Positions 49,045 to 62,217 of a stretch of DNA of 64,000 bases are shown here, piece after piece. Below the pieces are notes generated by a model. It was given only the letters and a program-made list of their open reading frames with translations, ran no database searches and was not told the origin of the DNA. Source of the stretch: Pseudomonas mucoides (GTDB lineage Bacteria > Pseudomonadota > Gammaproteobacteria > Pseudomonadales > Pseudomonadaceae); assembly GCF_015461845.1 (NCBI RefSeq), contig NZ_JACOPW010000002.1:1178001-1242000 (forward strand), written 5' to 3'. Position 1 is the stretch's first letter. The number at the start of each line of letters is the position of its first letter. The translations under genes were made by a program, and so were the position numbers.

Positions 49045-50178
49045 ATGCGTGATCCAGCCCCTTCTGACACACAAAAGAAGCGCGTCATTGTCGGCATGTC
49101 CGGCGGCGTGGACTCTTCCGTTTCCGCTCTCCTGTTGATCGAGCAGGGCTATGAGGTGGAAGGCCTGTTCATGAAGAACTGGGAAGAAGACGATGGAACG
49201 GAATACTGCACCGCCATGGACGACCTGGCGGATGCGCAGGCTGTGTGCGACAAAATCGGTATCAAGCTGCACACCGCCAACTTCGCCGCCGAGTACTGGG
49301 ACAACGTGTTCGAGCACTTCCTGGCCGAATACAAGGCCGGTCGCACGCCGAACCCGGACATCCTGTGCAACCGCGAGATCAAGTTCAAGGCGTTCCTCGA
49401 CTACGCCATGGTGCTCGGCGCCGACCTGATCGCCACCGGCCACTACGTGCGCCGCCGCGATATCGACGGTCGCACCGAACTGCTCAAGGGCCTGGACGCG
49501 AACAAGGACCAGAGCTACTTCCTGCACGCCGTCGGCGGCGAACAGATCGCCAAGACCCTGTTCCCGGTCGGCGAGCTGGAAAAGCCTGAAGTCCGTGCGA
49601 TTGCCGAGAAATACGAACTGGCGACCGCTAAGAAAAAGGACTCCACCGGTATCTGCTTTATCGGCGAACGTCGTTTCAGCGACTTCCTCAAGCAATACCT
49701 GCCAGCGCAGCCCGGCGAGATCAAGACCACCGAAGGCGAAGTGATCGGCCGTCACCACGGCTTGATGTACCACACCATCGGTCAGCGTCAGGGCCTGGGC
49801 ATCGGCGGTTTGAAAGACGCCAGTGACGAGCCGTGGTACGTGCTGATCAAGGACCTGGAACACAACGAACTGATCGTTGGCCAGGGCAATGACCACCCGT
49901 ACCTGTTCTCCCGTGCCCTGCTCGCTTCGGACATCTATTGGGTCAACCCGATTGATCTGACCGAGCCGCGCAAGCTGACCGCCAAGGTCCGCTATCGCCA
50001 AAGCGACCAGCCCTGCACGCTGGAGAAAACCGCTACCGGCTACCGCGCGACCTTCGATGACCCGCAGCGCGCGGTCACCCCAGGGCAATCCGTGGTGTTT
50101 TACGACGGTGAAATCTGCCTGGGTGGCGGCGTTATCGAAATTGCCGAGCCGTGGACCAGCAAAGGCCAGCCACAATGA
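49045..50178 (+). CDS. mnmA: tRNA-specific 2-thiouridylase MnmA
   Basis: 377 residues. PP-loop [12 protein letters not shown] (about 16-27) activates U34 with ATP. Catalytic cysteines are in [12 protein letters not shown] and [12 protein letters not shown], with the beta-barrel C-terminal domain after about residue 220. It receives sulfur from TusE (27245-27580 here) to make s2U34 in Lys, Glu and Gln tRNAs. Overlaps hflD by 4 bp. Confidence 0.97.
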   Translation: MRDPAPSDTQKKRVIVGMSGGVDSSVSALLLIEQGYEVEGLFMKNWEEDDGTEYCTAMDDLADAQAVCDKIGIKLHTANFAAEYWDNVFEHFLAEYKAGRTPNPDILCNREIKFKAFLDYAMVLGADLIATGHYVRRRDIDGRTELLKGLDANKDQSYFLHAVGGEQIAKTLFPVGELEKPEVRAIAEKYELATAKKKDSTGICFIGERRFSDFLKQYLPAQPGEIKTTEGEVIGRHHGLMYHTIGQRQGLGIGGLKDASDEPWYVLIKDLEHNELIVGQGNDHPYLFSRALLASDIYWVNPIDLTEPRKLTAKVRYRQSDQPCTLEKTATGYRATFDDPQRAVTPGQSVVFYDGEICLGGGVIEIAEPWTSKGQPQ

Positions 50179-50798
50179 GCCCGACTCAGGAGCAACTGAC
50201 GGCGCTGGGCGGCGTGTTTCTCGCTGCCGTCCTCGTCGACAAGATTGCCAAGACCGGCCAGACCACCGAAGCCGGCCTGACCTGCATGCTCGGCAGCCTG
50301 CTGATTCGCGACCCCAAGGACACGCTGGAAGTCTACGGCGGTGACGACCTCAATCTGCGCGAAGGTTATCGCGCGCTGGTGGGCGCACTTGAACGCGACC
50401 CGAGCGCCCTTCAACGCGAACCTTTGCGTTACGCCCTGGCGATGCTCGGCCTGGAGCGTCAACTGGCCAAGCGTGGCGACATGCTGGACGTGATCGGCAA
50501 GCGCTTGCCGCAGATTCAATCCCAGGTCGAACACTTCGGCCCGGCCCACGAAAACGTGATCGCCGCGTGTGGCGCACTGTACCAGGACACCCTGAGCACG
50601 CTGCGCCAACGGATTCAGGTCCACGGCGACATGCGCAACCTGCAACAGCCAAGCAATGCCTCGAAAATCCGCGCCCTGTTGCTGGCCGGAATTCGCTCGG
50701 CGCGCCTGTGGCGGCAGTTGGGCGGTCATCGCTGGCAGCTGGTGATCAGCCGACGCAAATTGTTGAAAGAGCTTTACCCCTTGATGCGTAACGAATAA
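50175..50798 (+). CDS. hflD: High-frequency lysogenization protein HflD
   Basis: 207 residues from [20 protein letters not shown], start overlapping the mnmA stop (ATGA). Helical membrane-associated protein; family text [20 protein letters not shown] and [20 protein letters not shown]. In E. coli it binds phage lambda CII; its native role is unclear. The mnmA-hflD-purB order is conserved. Confidence 0.95.
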   Translation: MSPTQEQLTALGGVFLAAVLVDKIAKTGQTTEAGLTCMLGSLLIRDPKDTLEVYGGDDLNLREGYRALVGALERDPSALQREPLRYALAMLGLERQLAKRGDMLDVIGKRLPQIQSQVEHFGPAHENVIAACGALYQDTLSTLRQRIQVHGDMRNLQQPSNASKIRALLLAGIRSARLWRQLGGHRWQLVISRRKLLKELYPLMRNE

Positions 50799-50834
50799 GT
50801 CGCGCAGACAAGTTTTACTCCGCATTACGCGTAA

Positions 50835-52292
<1,458 letters not shown>

Positions 52293-52314
52293 TTGACCGC
52301 TGGACCTGCTTGAG

Positions 52315-52339
52315 ACGCCCGGCCGCGCCGGGCGTTTTT
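52315..52339 (+). terminator. Intrinsic terminator after purB
   Basis: ACGCCCGGC (52315-52323), loop CGC, GCCGGGCGT (52327-52335), then TTTTA. Confidence 0.93.
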
Positions 52340-52378
52340 ATTCCTGTCTAAAAAGTAGTTTTTTTCAATAGGTTACAC

Positions 52379-53548
52379 ATGAATCCTGACATTCCTCTTC
52401 AACTTCTGGGCGGCATCACGGCACGCGAATTCCTGCGCGACTACTGGCAGAAAAAACCGCTGCTGATCCGCCAGGCGATTCCTGATTTCGAAAGCCCGAT
52501 CGACGCCGACGAACTGGCCGGCCTGGCGCTGGAAGAAGAAGTCGAATCGCGTCTGGTGATCGAGAACGGCGAGCGCCCATGGGAATTGCGCCGCGGCCCG
52601 TTCGCCGAAGACGAATTCAGCAAACTGCCGGAACGTGACTGGACCCTGCTGGTTCAAGCGGTCGATCAGTTTGTGCCGGAAGTCAGCGAACTGCTGGAAA
52701 ACTTCCGCTTTCTGCCGAGCTGGCGCGTAGACGATGTGATGATCAGCTTCGCCGCCCCCGGTGGCAGCGTCGGCCCGCACTTCGACAACTACGACGTGTT
52801 CCTGCTGCAAGGCCACGGCAAGCGCAACTGGAAAATCGGCCAGATGTGCGATGCCGAGAGCAAGCTGCTGCCCCACGCAGACCTGCGCATCCTCGCTGAA
52901 TTCGAAGCCACCGAAGAGTGGGTTCTGGAACCGGGCGACATGCTGTACTTGCCACCACGCCTGGCTCACTGCGGCGTCGCGGTCGATGACTGCATGACGT
53001 ACTCGGTGGGCTTCCGTGCGCCGAGCGCCGCTGAAGTGCTGACCCACTTCACTGACTTCCTCAGCCAGTTCCTGACGGACGAAGAGCGTTACACCGACGC
53101 CGACGCCCTGCCTGCGGTCGATCCACACCAGATCCAGCACGACGCCCTTGATCGCCTGAAAAGCCTGCTGGCCGAGCACATGAGCGACGAGCGCCTGCTG
53201 CTGACCTGGTTTGGCCAGTACATGACCGAACCGCGCTACCCGGAACTGGTGGTTGGCCCGGAAGAGATCGAGGAAGACGACCTGCTCGCCAGCCTTGAGC
53301 AAGGCGCCGTTCTGATCCGCAACCCAAGCGCCCGCCTCGCCTGGTCCGAAGTCGATGACGACCTGCTGCTGTTCGCCAGCGGCCAGAGCCGTTACCTGCC
53401 GGGCAAGTTGCGCGAACTGCTGAAAATGATTTGCGCCGCTGACGCGCTGCACATCGACAACCTCGGCGAATGGCTGATTGACGAAGACGGTCGTGGCCTG
53501 ATCTGCGAATTGATCAAGCAAGGCAGCCTGGGGTTTGCTGATGAATAA
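52379..53548 (+). CDS. roxA: Ribosomal protein L16 arginine hydroxylase (cupin/JmjC, RoxA/YcfD)
   Basis: 389 residues. The JmjC iron site is H134-x-D136 (GGSVGPHFDNYDVFLLQGHG) with distal H197 (LPPRLAHCGVAVDD). The N-terminal text LLGGITAREFLRDYWQKKPL is typical of the YcfD family, which uses Fe(II) and 2-oxoglutarate to hydroxylate an arginine of L16. The following GNAT gene overlaps its end by 8 bp. Confidence 0.94.
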   Translation: MNPDIPLQLLGGITAREFLRDYWQKKPLLIRQAIPDFESPIDADELAGLALEEEVESRLVIENGERPWELRRGPFAEDEFSKLPERDWTLLVQAVDQFVPEVSELLENFRFLPSWRVDDVMISFAAPGGSVGPHFDNYDVFLLQGHGKRNWKIGQMCDAESKLLPHADLRILAEFEATEEWVLEPGDMLYLPPRLAHCGVAVDDCMTYSVGFRAPSAAEVLTHFTDFLSQFLTDEERYTDADALPAVDPHQIQHDALDRLKSLLAEHMSDERLLLTWFGQYMTEPRYPELVVGPEEIEEDDLLASLEQGAVLIRNPSARLAWSEVDDDLLLFASGQSRYLPGKLRELLKMICAADALHIDNLGEWLIDEDGRGLICELIKQGSLGFADE

Positions 53549-53966
53549 AATTCACGTACGTGTCGCAGACTGGCAGAAGGACATCGCCGAGATCCGGCGC
53601 ATTCGTGAGACGGTATTCATCGCCGAGCAATCCGTTCCACCTGAGCTGGAATGGGATGCCGATGACGCCACCGCGGTGCATTTCCTGGCCTTCGAAGGCG
53701 ACTTCCCGATTGGCACCGCTCGCCTGCTGCCCGATGGTCACATCGGCCGGGTTTCGGTGCTCAAGGACTGGCGTGGCCTGAAGGTCGGCGATGCACTGAT
53801 GCATGCAGTGATTGGTGAAGCGGAGAAACGCGGGCTGAAGCAGCAACAGCTCAGCGCGCAAGTGCAGGCCACGGCGTTCTATGAGCGCCTGGGTTTTCAC
53901 ATCCTCAGCGAGGAGTTCCTGGAAGCCGGGATTCCGCATGTGGACATGGTGCGTCACTCGGCTTGA
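53541..53966 (+). CDS. GNAT family N-acetyltransferase
   Basis: 141 residues from MNKIHVRVADWQKDIAEIRR. The N-terminal RIRETVFIAEQSVPPELEWD resembles ElaA/YjcF-type GNATs; acetyl-CoA loop VSVLKDWRGLKVGDALMHAV (about 72-91); QATAFYERLGFHILSEEFLE near the end. Overlaps roxA (ATGAATAA), so translational coupling is likely. Substrate unknown. Confidence 0.92.
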   Translation: MNKIHVRVADWQKDIAEIRRIRETVFIAEQSVPPELEWDADDATAVHFLAFEGDFPIGTARLLPDGHIGRVSVLKDWRGLKVGDALMHAVIGEAEKRGLKQQQLSAQVQATAFYERLGFHILSEEFLEAGIPHVDMVRHSA

Positions 53967-53979
53967 TACCGAGCCCCCC

Positions 53980-54015
53980 CCATCGCGAGCTCACGATGAG
54001 GCCCGCAAGAACACC
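53980..54015. repeat. Truncated REP
   Basis: CCATCGCGAGCTCACGATGAG followed by GCCCGC resembles one internally deleted arm pair of the P. fluorescens REP (compare 26017-26125). It sits between the GNAT stop and the terminator. Confidence 0.5.
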
Positions 54016-54016
54016 A

Positions 54017-54054
54017 CAAAACGCCCCGCCATTTTCGGATGCCGGGGCGTTTTG
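54017..54054 (+). terminator. Intrinsic terminator of the roxA-GNAT unit
   Basis: CAAAACGCCCCG (54017-54028) pairs with CGGGGCGTTTTG (54043-54054). Confidence 0.85.
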
Positions 54055-54132
54055 CTGTCTACGATTCAACTTGCACCACGCCGGGCCGACAAACTGGCAC
54101 TATCAAGGCATTAGAAGTCGGAGATAACGGAT

Positions 54133-54894
54133 ATGTCCCTACGCACCCTGCTCACCACCCTGTTGCTGACCTGCAGTTTTTCAGCCATGGCTGCCACCGA
54201 GATCGTGCCCCTCAAGTTTCGCACCAGCGCCGACATGCTGCCCATGGCGCAGGATTTCATTGGCAAGGAAGGCCAGGTCAGCGCCTATGGCAATCAGCTG
54301 ATCGTCAACGCAGATCAACGCAAGATCGACGAACTTAAAGCCCTGATCAGCCAACTCGACGTCGCCGCCAAGCGCTTGCTGATTACCGTCGACACCAATG
54401 AAAACAACTTTCAAGGCGATCAGGGCGCCTCGGTCAACGGTGCCAAGCCAAGCCAGACCCGAATCATCAATTACAGCACCGACAGCCGTGACGGTGGCAT
54501 CCAGCAGATTCAGGCCAGCGAAGGCACCCCCGCCCTGATTCAGGTCGGCCAAAGCGTGCCACTCACCAGCTCACAGACCGATTCCTACGGTGATCTGCGC
54601 AGCCAAACCGAATACCGCAACGTCACTCAAGGTTTCTACGTCACCGCCAGCGTCACCGGCGACATCGTTCACTTGGCGATCAGTACCAACCGTGACCGCA
54701 TGAGCCAGGAACGTCCCGATGTAGTGAACGTGCAAAGTACCGACACAACTGTCACGGGCCGCCTCGGCGAATGGATCCTGCTGGCCGGCGTCAATCGCCA
54801 GACCCAAGCCGACAAACAGGGCACGAGCCGCAACTACGCTACTCAGGGCCGGGATGACATGACCCTGCGGGTGAAAGTCGATACTTTGGACTAA
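54133..54894 (+). CDS. Exported stand-alone secretin-like protein
   Basis: 253 residues. MSLRTLLTTLLLTCSFSAMA is a signal peptide (cleavage near AMA-A). Residues about 24-80 (IVPLKFRTSADMLPMAQDFI, GNQLIVNADQRKIDELKALI) resemble a secretin N1/NolW-type subdomain, and later text (ALIQVGQSVPLTSSQTDSYG, GFYVTASVTGDIVHLAIST, GRLGEWILLAGV) resembles the secretin core. It is much shorter than a pore-forming secretin and has no secretion genes around it. Single-gene unit; function unknown. Confidence 0.8.
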   Translation: MSLRTLLTTLLLTCSFSAMAATEIVPLKFRTSADMLPMAQDFIGKEGQVSAYGNQLIVNADQRKIDELKALISQLDVAAKRLLITVDTNENNFQGDQGASVNGAKPSQTRIINYSTDSRDGGIQQIQASEGTPALIQVGQSVPLTSSQTDSYGDLRSQTEYRNVTQGFYVTASVTGDIVHLAISTNRDRMSQERPDVVNVQSTDTTVTGRLGEWILLAGVNRQTQADKQGTSRNYATQGRDDMTLRVKVDTLD

Positions 54895-55368
54895 ACCACC
54901 GAAAACTGACTGATTAGTCGTATTAGACCAAAGATGTAGTGCCTGAAAAAAAGCACTACAAAACGTTTGACGATCGAAAAAAGCAAAGGCATGATGGCCT
55001 CGCTCCCGCTAATCAGGGGCCCTGGCAAGGGCCTTCGAAGCGATGCTCGCACCTACCCCGCGAGCCGCTTCGTGTCTGTACCGCCCACAAGGTGTGTTTG
55101 ACGAGGTTGCCGACTGGAACGAAGTTGTCCCGAGGGACGGAAGCGTAATTAGGTAACCCGGCTTCACACTGATGTTTGCACCAAGGCCCACGATGCCCCA
55201 ATGCGTTCGCCAGTTTGCCCTTACCTGCTCACTTCCCCTCGAGCCCATCGTTCATCCTGTCGACACCCCCGCCAAATCCGACTTGACCACCTAGCTTCTG
55301 GTCAGCGAGCGCATGAATTTTCCACCGCAGAACAACTTTCCGTAAAAGACGCGACGAGGTTTATCTCC
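54895..55368. other. aceA upstream region, 474 bp, with small hairpin
   Basis: No gene seen. TGTAGTGC (54935-54942) and GCACTACA (54953-54960) form a stem around an A-rich loop, 40 bp after the secretin-like gene; it may end that transcript. The rest, with GC-rich text around 55010-55080, must include the aceA promoter; an in-frame extension of aceA to 55201 is not isocitrate-lyase-like. Confidence 0.4.
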
Positions 55369-56694
55369 ATGGCACTGACACGCGAACAGCAAATTGCAGC
55401 CCTCGAAAAAGACTGGGCTGAAAACCCACGCTGGAAAGGCGTGACTCGCGCTTACTCCGCTGCTGACGTCGTCCGCCTGCGTGGCTCGGTTCAACCTGAG
55501 CACACCTTTGCAAAAATGGGCGCCGAAAAGCTGTGGAACCTGGTCACCCAGGGCGCCAAGCCATCCTTCCGTCCCGAGAAAGATTTCGTCAACTGCATGG
55601 GCGCCCTGACTGGCGGCCAGGCTGTACAGCAAGTTAAAGCCGGTATCCAGGCGATCTACCTGTCGGGCTGGCAAGTTGCTGCGGACAACAACTCCGCCGA
55701 ATCGATGTACCCGGACCAGTCGCTGTACCCGGTGGATTCCGTTCCAACCGTGGTCAAGCGCATCAACAACTCGTTCCGTCGTGCTGACCAGATCCAGTGG
55801 AAAGCCGGCAAAGGCCCGGGCGACGAAGGCTACATCGACTACTTCGCTCCAATCGTGGCTGACGCTGAAGCCGGTTTCGGCGGCGTACTGAACGCTTACG
55901 AGCTGATGAAGAGCATGATCGAAGCAGGCGCCGCTGGCGTTCACTTCGAAGACCAACTGGCTTCCGTGAAAAAATGCGGCCACATGGGCGGCAAGGTACT
56001 GGTTCCTACCCAGGAAGCTGTACAGAAGCTGACCGCTGCCCGTCTGGCAGCTGACGTTGCCGGTACGCCGACCATCATCCTGGCCCGTACCGACGCTAAC
56101 GCTGCTGACCTGCTGACTTCCGACTGCGACCCGTACGACCAGCCATTCGTGACTGGCGAACGTACCCAGGAAGGCTTCTACAAAGTGCGCGCCGGTCTGG
56201 ACCAGGCCATCGCTCGCGGCCTGGCTTACGCGCCGTACGCCGACCTGATCTGGTGCGAAACCGCCAAGCCGGATCTGGACGAGGCTCGTCGCTTCGCTGA
56301 AGCGATCAAAAAGGAATACCCGGACCAACTGCTGTCGTACAACTGCTCGCCTTCCTTCAACTGGAAGAAAAACCTGGACGACGCGACCATCGCCAAGTTC
56401 CAGCGCGAACTGTCCGCCATGGGTTACAAGCACCAGTTCATCACCCTGGCCGGCATTCACAACATGTGGCACAGCATGTTCAACCTGGCGCACGACTACG
56501 CCCGCAACGACATGACTGCCTACGTGAAACTGCAAGAGCAAGAGTTCGCTGACGCCGCCAAGGGTTACACCTTCGTGGCTCACCAGCAGGAAGTGGGCAC
56601 CGGCTACTTCGACGACATGACCACTGTGATTCAAGGTGGCACGTCTTCGGTAACCGCACTGACCGGTTCGACTGAAGAAGAACAGTTCCACTGA
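55369..56694 (+). CDS. aceA: Isocitrate lyase
   Basis: 441 residues from [20 protein letters not shown]. Active-site loop [20 protein letters not shown] (about 203-222) with the catalytic cysteine in [18 protein letters not shown] and [19 protein letters not shown] are also conserved. Cleaves isocitrate to glyoxylate and succinate, competing with Icd and Idh encoded about 7-11 kb upstream. Ribosome region GAGGTTTATCTCC. Confidence 0.97.
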   Translation: MALTREQQIAALEKDWAENPRWKGVTRAYSAADVVRLRGSVQPEHTFAKMGAEKLWNLVTQGAKPSFRPEKDFVNCMGALTGGQAVQQVKAGIQAIYLSGWQVAADNNSAESMYPDQSLYPVDSVPTVVKRINNSFRRADQIQWKAGKGPGDEGYIDYFAPIVADAEAGFGGVLNAYELMKSMIEAGAAGVHFEDQLASVKKCGHMGGKVLVPTQEAVQKLTAARLAADVAGTPTIILARTDANAADLLTSDCDPYDQPFVTGERTQEGFYKVRAGLDQAIARGLAYAPYADLIWCETAKPDLDEARRFAEAIKKEYPDQLLSYNCSPSFNWKKNLDDATIAKFQRELSAMGYKHQFITLAGIHNMWHSMFNLAHDYARNDMTAYVKLQEQEFADAAKGYTFVAHQQEVGTGYFDDMTTVIQGGTSSVTALTGSTEEEQFH

Positions 56695-56761
56695 TCTGCT
56701 TCGCCTGAACGATCGGCCGCTGCGGACCGACTAGAAAGCTAACCGCAACGCCGCACATCTG

Positions 56762-56791
56762 ACGCCCCGACTGGTTCGGGGCGTTTTTTTG
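56762..56791 (+). terminator. Intrinsic terminator after aceA
   Basis: ACGCCCCGA (56762-56770), loop CTGGT, TCGGGGCGT (56776-56784), then a run of seven T. Confidence 0.95.
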
Positions 56792-56820
56792 CCCGCGATT
56801 TAATGAACACCGCCAAATCC

Positions 56821-56850
56821 TGTGAGAGCCGGGCTTGCCCGGCTCTCACA
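56821..56850. repeat. Perfect REP-like palindrome
   Basis: TGTGAGAGCCGGGC (56821-56834) and GCCCGGCTCTCACA (56837-56850) are exactly complementary with a 2-bp centre. It carries the AGCCGGGCTTGCCCGGCT core of Pseudomonas REPs. Confidence 0.75.
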
Positions 56851-57271
56851 GGGATGGTGGCGCCCGAAGAAAACATTGATCCAGAGCGGTATCGCCGTCA
56901 GAAAAATCCGCTAAAAAGGTCGCCTTCACTACTTGCTGTAGCGCATATAAAAGGCAACTTCCCGGCCCCAACCCGGATAACCAGATTAAAAACCACCGCA
57001 AACAATATTGATTATCATTCAGGCGCAACTATGTTCGTTACATTCCCTACAAAACAATATTGATGAAAACCCGGCTAATGCCCGCAACGCATGGGCTGGG
57101 GGACTTTGGAGGTGCGCTATGTCCTTATTCCTGTAAATAATTTCGCTATAGGAATTTTACTTGCTGAGTGTTGTGCCATAAAATCAGCGGGATTGATTGC
57201 TGCGACATATCGTCACTGCTTTGTTTCTTTTCAAGCTCAGAGACCTTTGCTCTCTGTTAAGGATTACCAGC
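56851..57271. other. nuo operon upstream region, about 420 bp
   Basis: No convincing gene. AT-rich around 56990-57060 (with CAATATTGAT repeated at about 57004 and 57054) and 57120-57180. It must contain the nuo promoter(s) and a leader; AAGGA at 57260-57264 is the nuoA ribosome site. Confidence 0.5.
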
Positions 57272-57685
57272 ATGCCCGAAGCGACAGGACTCATGGCCCA
57301 CAACTGGGGCTTTGCCATTTTCCTTCTGGGCGTTGTCGGCCTCTGCGCCTTCATGCTCGGCGTCTCCAGCCTCCTCGGGTCAAAAGCCTGGGGCCGCAGC
57401 AAAAACGAACCGTTCGAATCCGGCATGCTGCCTACAGGTGGCGCCCGTCTGCGGCTCTCAGCCAAATTCTATCTGGTCGCGATGCTCTTCGTGATCTTCG
57501 ATATCGAAGCCCTCTTTCTCTTTGCATGGTCTGTGTCCGTCCGCGAAAGCGGCTGGACCGGATTCGTCGAAGCTCTCGTTTTCATAGCAATTCTGTTGGC
57601 AGGCCTTGTCTACCTATTCCGAGTGGGCGCCCTTGACTGGGCTCCGGAAGCTCGTCGTAAGCGGCAAGCGAAGCTGAAACAATGA
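57272..57685 (+). CDS. nuoA: NADH-quinone oxidoreductase subunit A
   Basis: 137 residues from [20 protein letters not shown] with three membrane segments. Conserved NuoA text: [20 protein letters not shown] and [20 protein letters not shown] (about 60-96). Part of the proton-pumping arm of complex I. First gene of nuoABCDEFG. Confidence 0.97.
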   Translation: MPEATGLMAHNWGFAIFLLGVVGLCAFMLGVSSLLGSKAWGRSKNEPFESGMLPTGGARLRLSAKFYLVAMLFVIFDIEALFLFAWSVSVRESGWTGFVEALVFIAILLAGLVYLFRVGALDWAPEARRKRQAKLKQ

Positions 57686-57695
57686 GGCTTTGGCA

Positions 57696-58370
57696 ATGCA
57701 ATACAATCTCACCAGGATCGACCCCGATGCTCCTAACGAGCAGTATCCGATTGGCGAACGGGAAACCGTTTCCGATCCGTTAGAAGATCAAGTCCACAAA
57801 AACATCTTCATGGGCAAGCTCGAAGACGTGCTTAACGGCACGATCAACTGGGGGCGCAAGAACTCCCTGTGGCCGTATAACTTCGGTCTTTCGTGCTGCT
57901 ACGTGGAAATGACCACCGCCTTCACGGCGCCCCACGACATCGCGCGCTTTGGCGCCGAGGTTATCCGGGCATCGCCGCGCCAGGCGGATTTCATGGTTAT
58001 CGCCGGTACCTGCTTCATCAAGATGGCGCCGATCATTCAGCGTCTCTACGAGCAAATGCTCGAACCTAAATGGGTTATCTCCATGGGTTCGTGCGCCAAC
58101 TCCGGTGGCATGTACGACATCTACTCTGTCGTTCAAGGGGTGGACAAGTTCCTGCCCGTGGACGTCTACGTGCCTGGCTGCCCGCCCCGTCCTGAAGCGT
58201 TCCTGCAAGGCTTGATGCTCTTGCAAGAGTCGATTGGACAGGAGCGTCGTCCGCTTTCCTGGGTCGTTGGGGATCAAGGCGTCTACCGCGCCGAGATGCC
58301 TTCCGAGAAGGAAAAGCGCCGCGAACAGCGAATCGCAGTCACCAACCTGCGCAGCCCCGACGAAGTCTGA
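57696..58370 (+). CDS. nuoB: NADH-quinone oxidoreductase subunit B
   Basis: 224 residues from the ATG at 57696 (GAGG 8 nt upstream; TTG at 57690 less likely). Cluster N2 cysteines lie in [26 protein letters not shown] and [12 protein letters not shown]. Passes electrons to quinone at the interface with NuoCD. Confidence 0.98.
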   Translation: MQYNLTRIDPDAPNEQYPIGERETVSDPLEDQVHKNIFMGKLEDVLNGTINWGRKNSLWPYNFGLSCCYVEMTTAFTAPHDIARFGAEVIRASPRQADFMVIAGTCFIKMAPIIQRLYEQMLEPKWVISMGSCANSGGMYDIYSVVQGVDKFLPVDVYVPGCPPRPEAFLQGLMLLQESIGQERRPLSWVVGDQGVYRAEMPSEKEKRREQRIAVTNLRSPDEV

Positions 58371-58436
58371 TCCAGATCTGCTTCTTTAATAGAACGCGAC
58401 ACTGGCTTCATTCTTTACGTTGACCGAAAGCGATAA

Positions 58437-60227
<1,791 letters not shown>

Positions 60228-60229
60228 GC

Positions 60230-60727
60230 ATGAATAGCACGCTTATCCAGACAGACCGTTTCACCTTGAGTGAAACCGAGCGCTCGGCCATCGAGCACGA
60301 GTTGCATCACTACGAAGACCCGCGCGCGGCGTCGATCGAAGCCTTGAAGATCGTCCAGAAGGAACGTGGCTGGGTGCCGGATGGCGCTCTGTACGCCATC
60401 GGCGAGATCCTCGGCATCCCGGCGAGCGACGTTGAAGGCGTGGCTACTTTCTATAGCCAGATCTTCCGTCAGCCCGTGGGCCGTCACATCATTCGCGTTT
60501 GCGACAGCATGGTCTGCTACATCGGTGGTCACGAATCCGTGGTCAGCGAAATCCAGAGCAAGCTGGGCATCGGCCTGGGTCAGACCACCGCCGACGGTCG
60601 TTTCACCCTGCTGCCGGTCTGCTGCCTCGGCAACTGCGACAAGGCGCCGGCGTTGATGATCGACGACGACACTTTCGGTGATGTGCAGCCTGCCGGCGTT
60701 GCCAAATTGCTCGAGGGCTACGTATGA
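60230..60727 (+). CDS. nuoE: NADH-quinone oxidoreductase subunit E
   Basis: 165 residues, thioredoxin-like fold with [2Fe-2S] cysteines in [12 protein letters not shown] and [14 protein letters not shown]. Part of the NADH-input module. Starts 2 bp after nuoCD and overlaps nuoF by 4 bp. Confidence 0.97.
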   Translation: MNSTLIQTDRFTLSETERSAIEHELHHYEDPRAASIEALKIVQKERGWVPDGALYAIGEILGIPASDVEGVATFYSQIFRQPVGRHIIRVCDSMVCYIGGHESVVSEIQSKLGIGLGQTTADGRFTLLPVCCLGNCDKAPALMIDDDTFGDVQPAGVAKLLEGYV

Positions 60728-62079
60728 CCCTGACTTCCTTCGGTCCTGCCAACCGCATCAAGCGTTCGGCCGAGACTCACCCGCTGACCTGGCGTCTGCG
60801 TGACGACGGCGAAGCCGTGTGGCTCGACGAGTACCAGGCCAAGAACGGTTACGCCGCTGCGCGCAAGGCCTTCGCCGACATGGCTCAGGACGATATCGTC
60901 CAGACCGTGAAAGATTCCGGCTTGAAAGGTCGCGGCGGTGCAGGCTTCCCCACGGGCGTTAAGTGGGGCCTGATGCCCAAAGACGAATCCATCAACATCC
61001 GCTACCTGCTGTGCAACGCGGACGAGATGGAGCCGAACACCTGGAAAGACCGCATGCTGATGGAGCAACTGCCCCATCTGCTGATCGAAGGCATGCTGAT
61101 CAGTGCCCGCGCGCTGAAAACCTACCGTGGCTACATCTTCCTGCGTGGCGAGTACACCACTGCCGCCAAGCACCTCAACCGTGCCGTGGAAGAAGCCAAG
61201 GCAGCCGGCCTTTTGGGCAAGAACATTCTCGGCAGCGGCTTCGATTTCGAACTGTTCGTCCACACCGGCGCCGGGCGTTACATCTGCGGTGAAGAAACCG
61301 CACTGATCAACTCCCTCGAAGGCCGCCGCGCCAACCCGCGCTCCAAGCCGCCCTTCCCTGCCGCCGTTGGCGTGTGGGGCAAGCCGACCTGCGTGAACAA
61401 CGTTGAAACCCTGTGCAACGTGCCGGCGATCATTGCCGACGGCGTGGACTGGTACAAATCGTTGTCCCGTGAAGGCAGTGAAGACATGGGCACCAAGCTC
61501 ATGGGCTTCTCCGGCAAGGTCAAGAACCCGGGCCTGTGGGAACTGCCATTCGGCGTCACCGGTCGTGAGTTGTTCGAAGACTACGCCGGCGGCATGCGCG
61601 ACGGCTTCAAGCTCAAGTGCTGGCAGCCTGGCGGCGCCGGTACCGGTTTCCTGTTGCCGGAACACCTGGACGCACAAATGTACGCCGGCGGCATCGCCAA
61701 GGTGGGCACCCGTATGGGTACCGGCCTGGCCATGGCGGTGGACGACAGCGTCAACATGGTGTCCCTGCTGCGCAACATGGAAGAGTTCTTCTCCCGTGAG
61801 TCGTGCGGTTTCTGCACCCCGTGCCGTGACGGCTTGCCGTGGAGCGTCAAGCTCCTGCGTGCGATCGAGAACGGTGAAGGGCAAGCCGGCGATATCGAGA
61901 CCCTGCTGGGTCTGGTCGGTTTCCTCGGCCCTGGCAAGACCTTCTGTGCTCACGCACCGGGCGCCGTGGAGCCGTTGGGCAGCGCAATCAAATACTTCCG
62001 CCATGAGTTCGAAGCCGGCATCGCGCCTGTCAGCGCCGTCGTCCCGCCTCTGGCAAGGCCGATCGTAGTCGGCGCGTAA
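60724..62079 (+). CDS. nuoF: NADH-quinone oxidoreductase subunit F
   Basis: 451 residues. NADH/FMN site: [17 protein letters not shown] (about 66-82) and [20 protein letters not shown] (about 180-199). The [4Fe-4S] N3 cysteines are in [12 protein letters not shown] (about 359-370) and [10 protein letters not shown]. Oxidises NADH and feeds electrons to NuoE and NuoG. Confidence 0.98.
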   Translation: MTLTSFGPANRIKRSAETHPLTWRLRDDGEAVWLDEYQAKNGYAAARKAFADMAQDDIVQTVKDSGLKGRGGAGFPTGVKWGLMPKDESINIRYLLCNADEMEPNTWKDRMLMEQLPHLLIEGMLISARALKTYRGYIFLRGEYTTAAKHLNRAVEEAKAAGLLGKNILGSGFDFELFVHTGAGRYICGEETALINSLEGRRANPRSKPPFPAAVGVWGKPTCVNNVETLCNVPAIIADGVDWYKSLSREGSEDMGTKLMGFSGKVKNPGLWELPFGVTGRELFEDYAGGMRDGFKLKCWQPGGAGTGFLLPEHLDAQMYAGGIAKVGTRMGTGLAMAVDDSVNMVSLLRNMEEFFSRESCGFCTPCRDGLPWSVKLLRAIENGEGQAGDIETLLGLVGFLGPGKTFCAHAPGAVEPLGSAIKYFRHEFEAGIAPVSAVVPPLARPIVVGA

Positions 62080-62088
62080 ACGCTTAAA

Positions 62089-62116
62089 AAGGCGAAGGGT
62101 CCGTGCCCTTCGCCTT
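62089..62116 (+). terminator. Hairpin between nuoF and nuoG
   Basis: AAGGCGAAGGG (62089-62099) and CCCTTCGCCTT (62106-62116) form a perfect 11-bp stem with a 6-nt loop just after the nuoF stop. The tail CTCGTTCG is T-poor, so partial termination or processing is more likely than full termination. Confidence 0.6.
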
Positions 62117-62217
62117 CTCGTTCGATGACGCCTTTTATGGGCTGTTTGGATTCGAACGAATAACAAGATTCCATTAGCCACGCCCGCTGACACCGGGCCA
62201 ACGAAGAACTTTGAACC

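Noticed and set aside
55201..55368. N-terminal extension of isocitrate lyase
   Set aside because: The 56 extra residues are unlike any isocitrate lyase; the ATG at 55369 gives the normal 441-aa enzyme.
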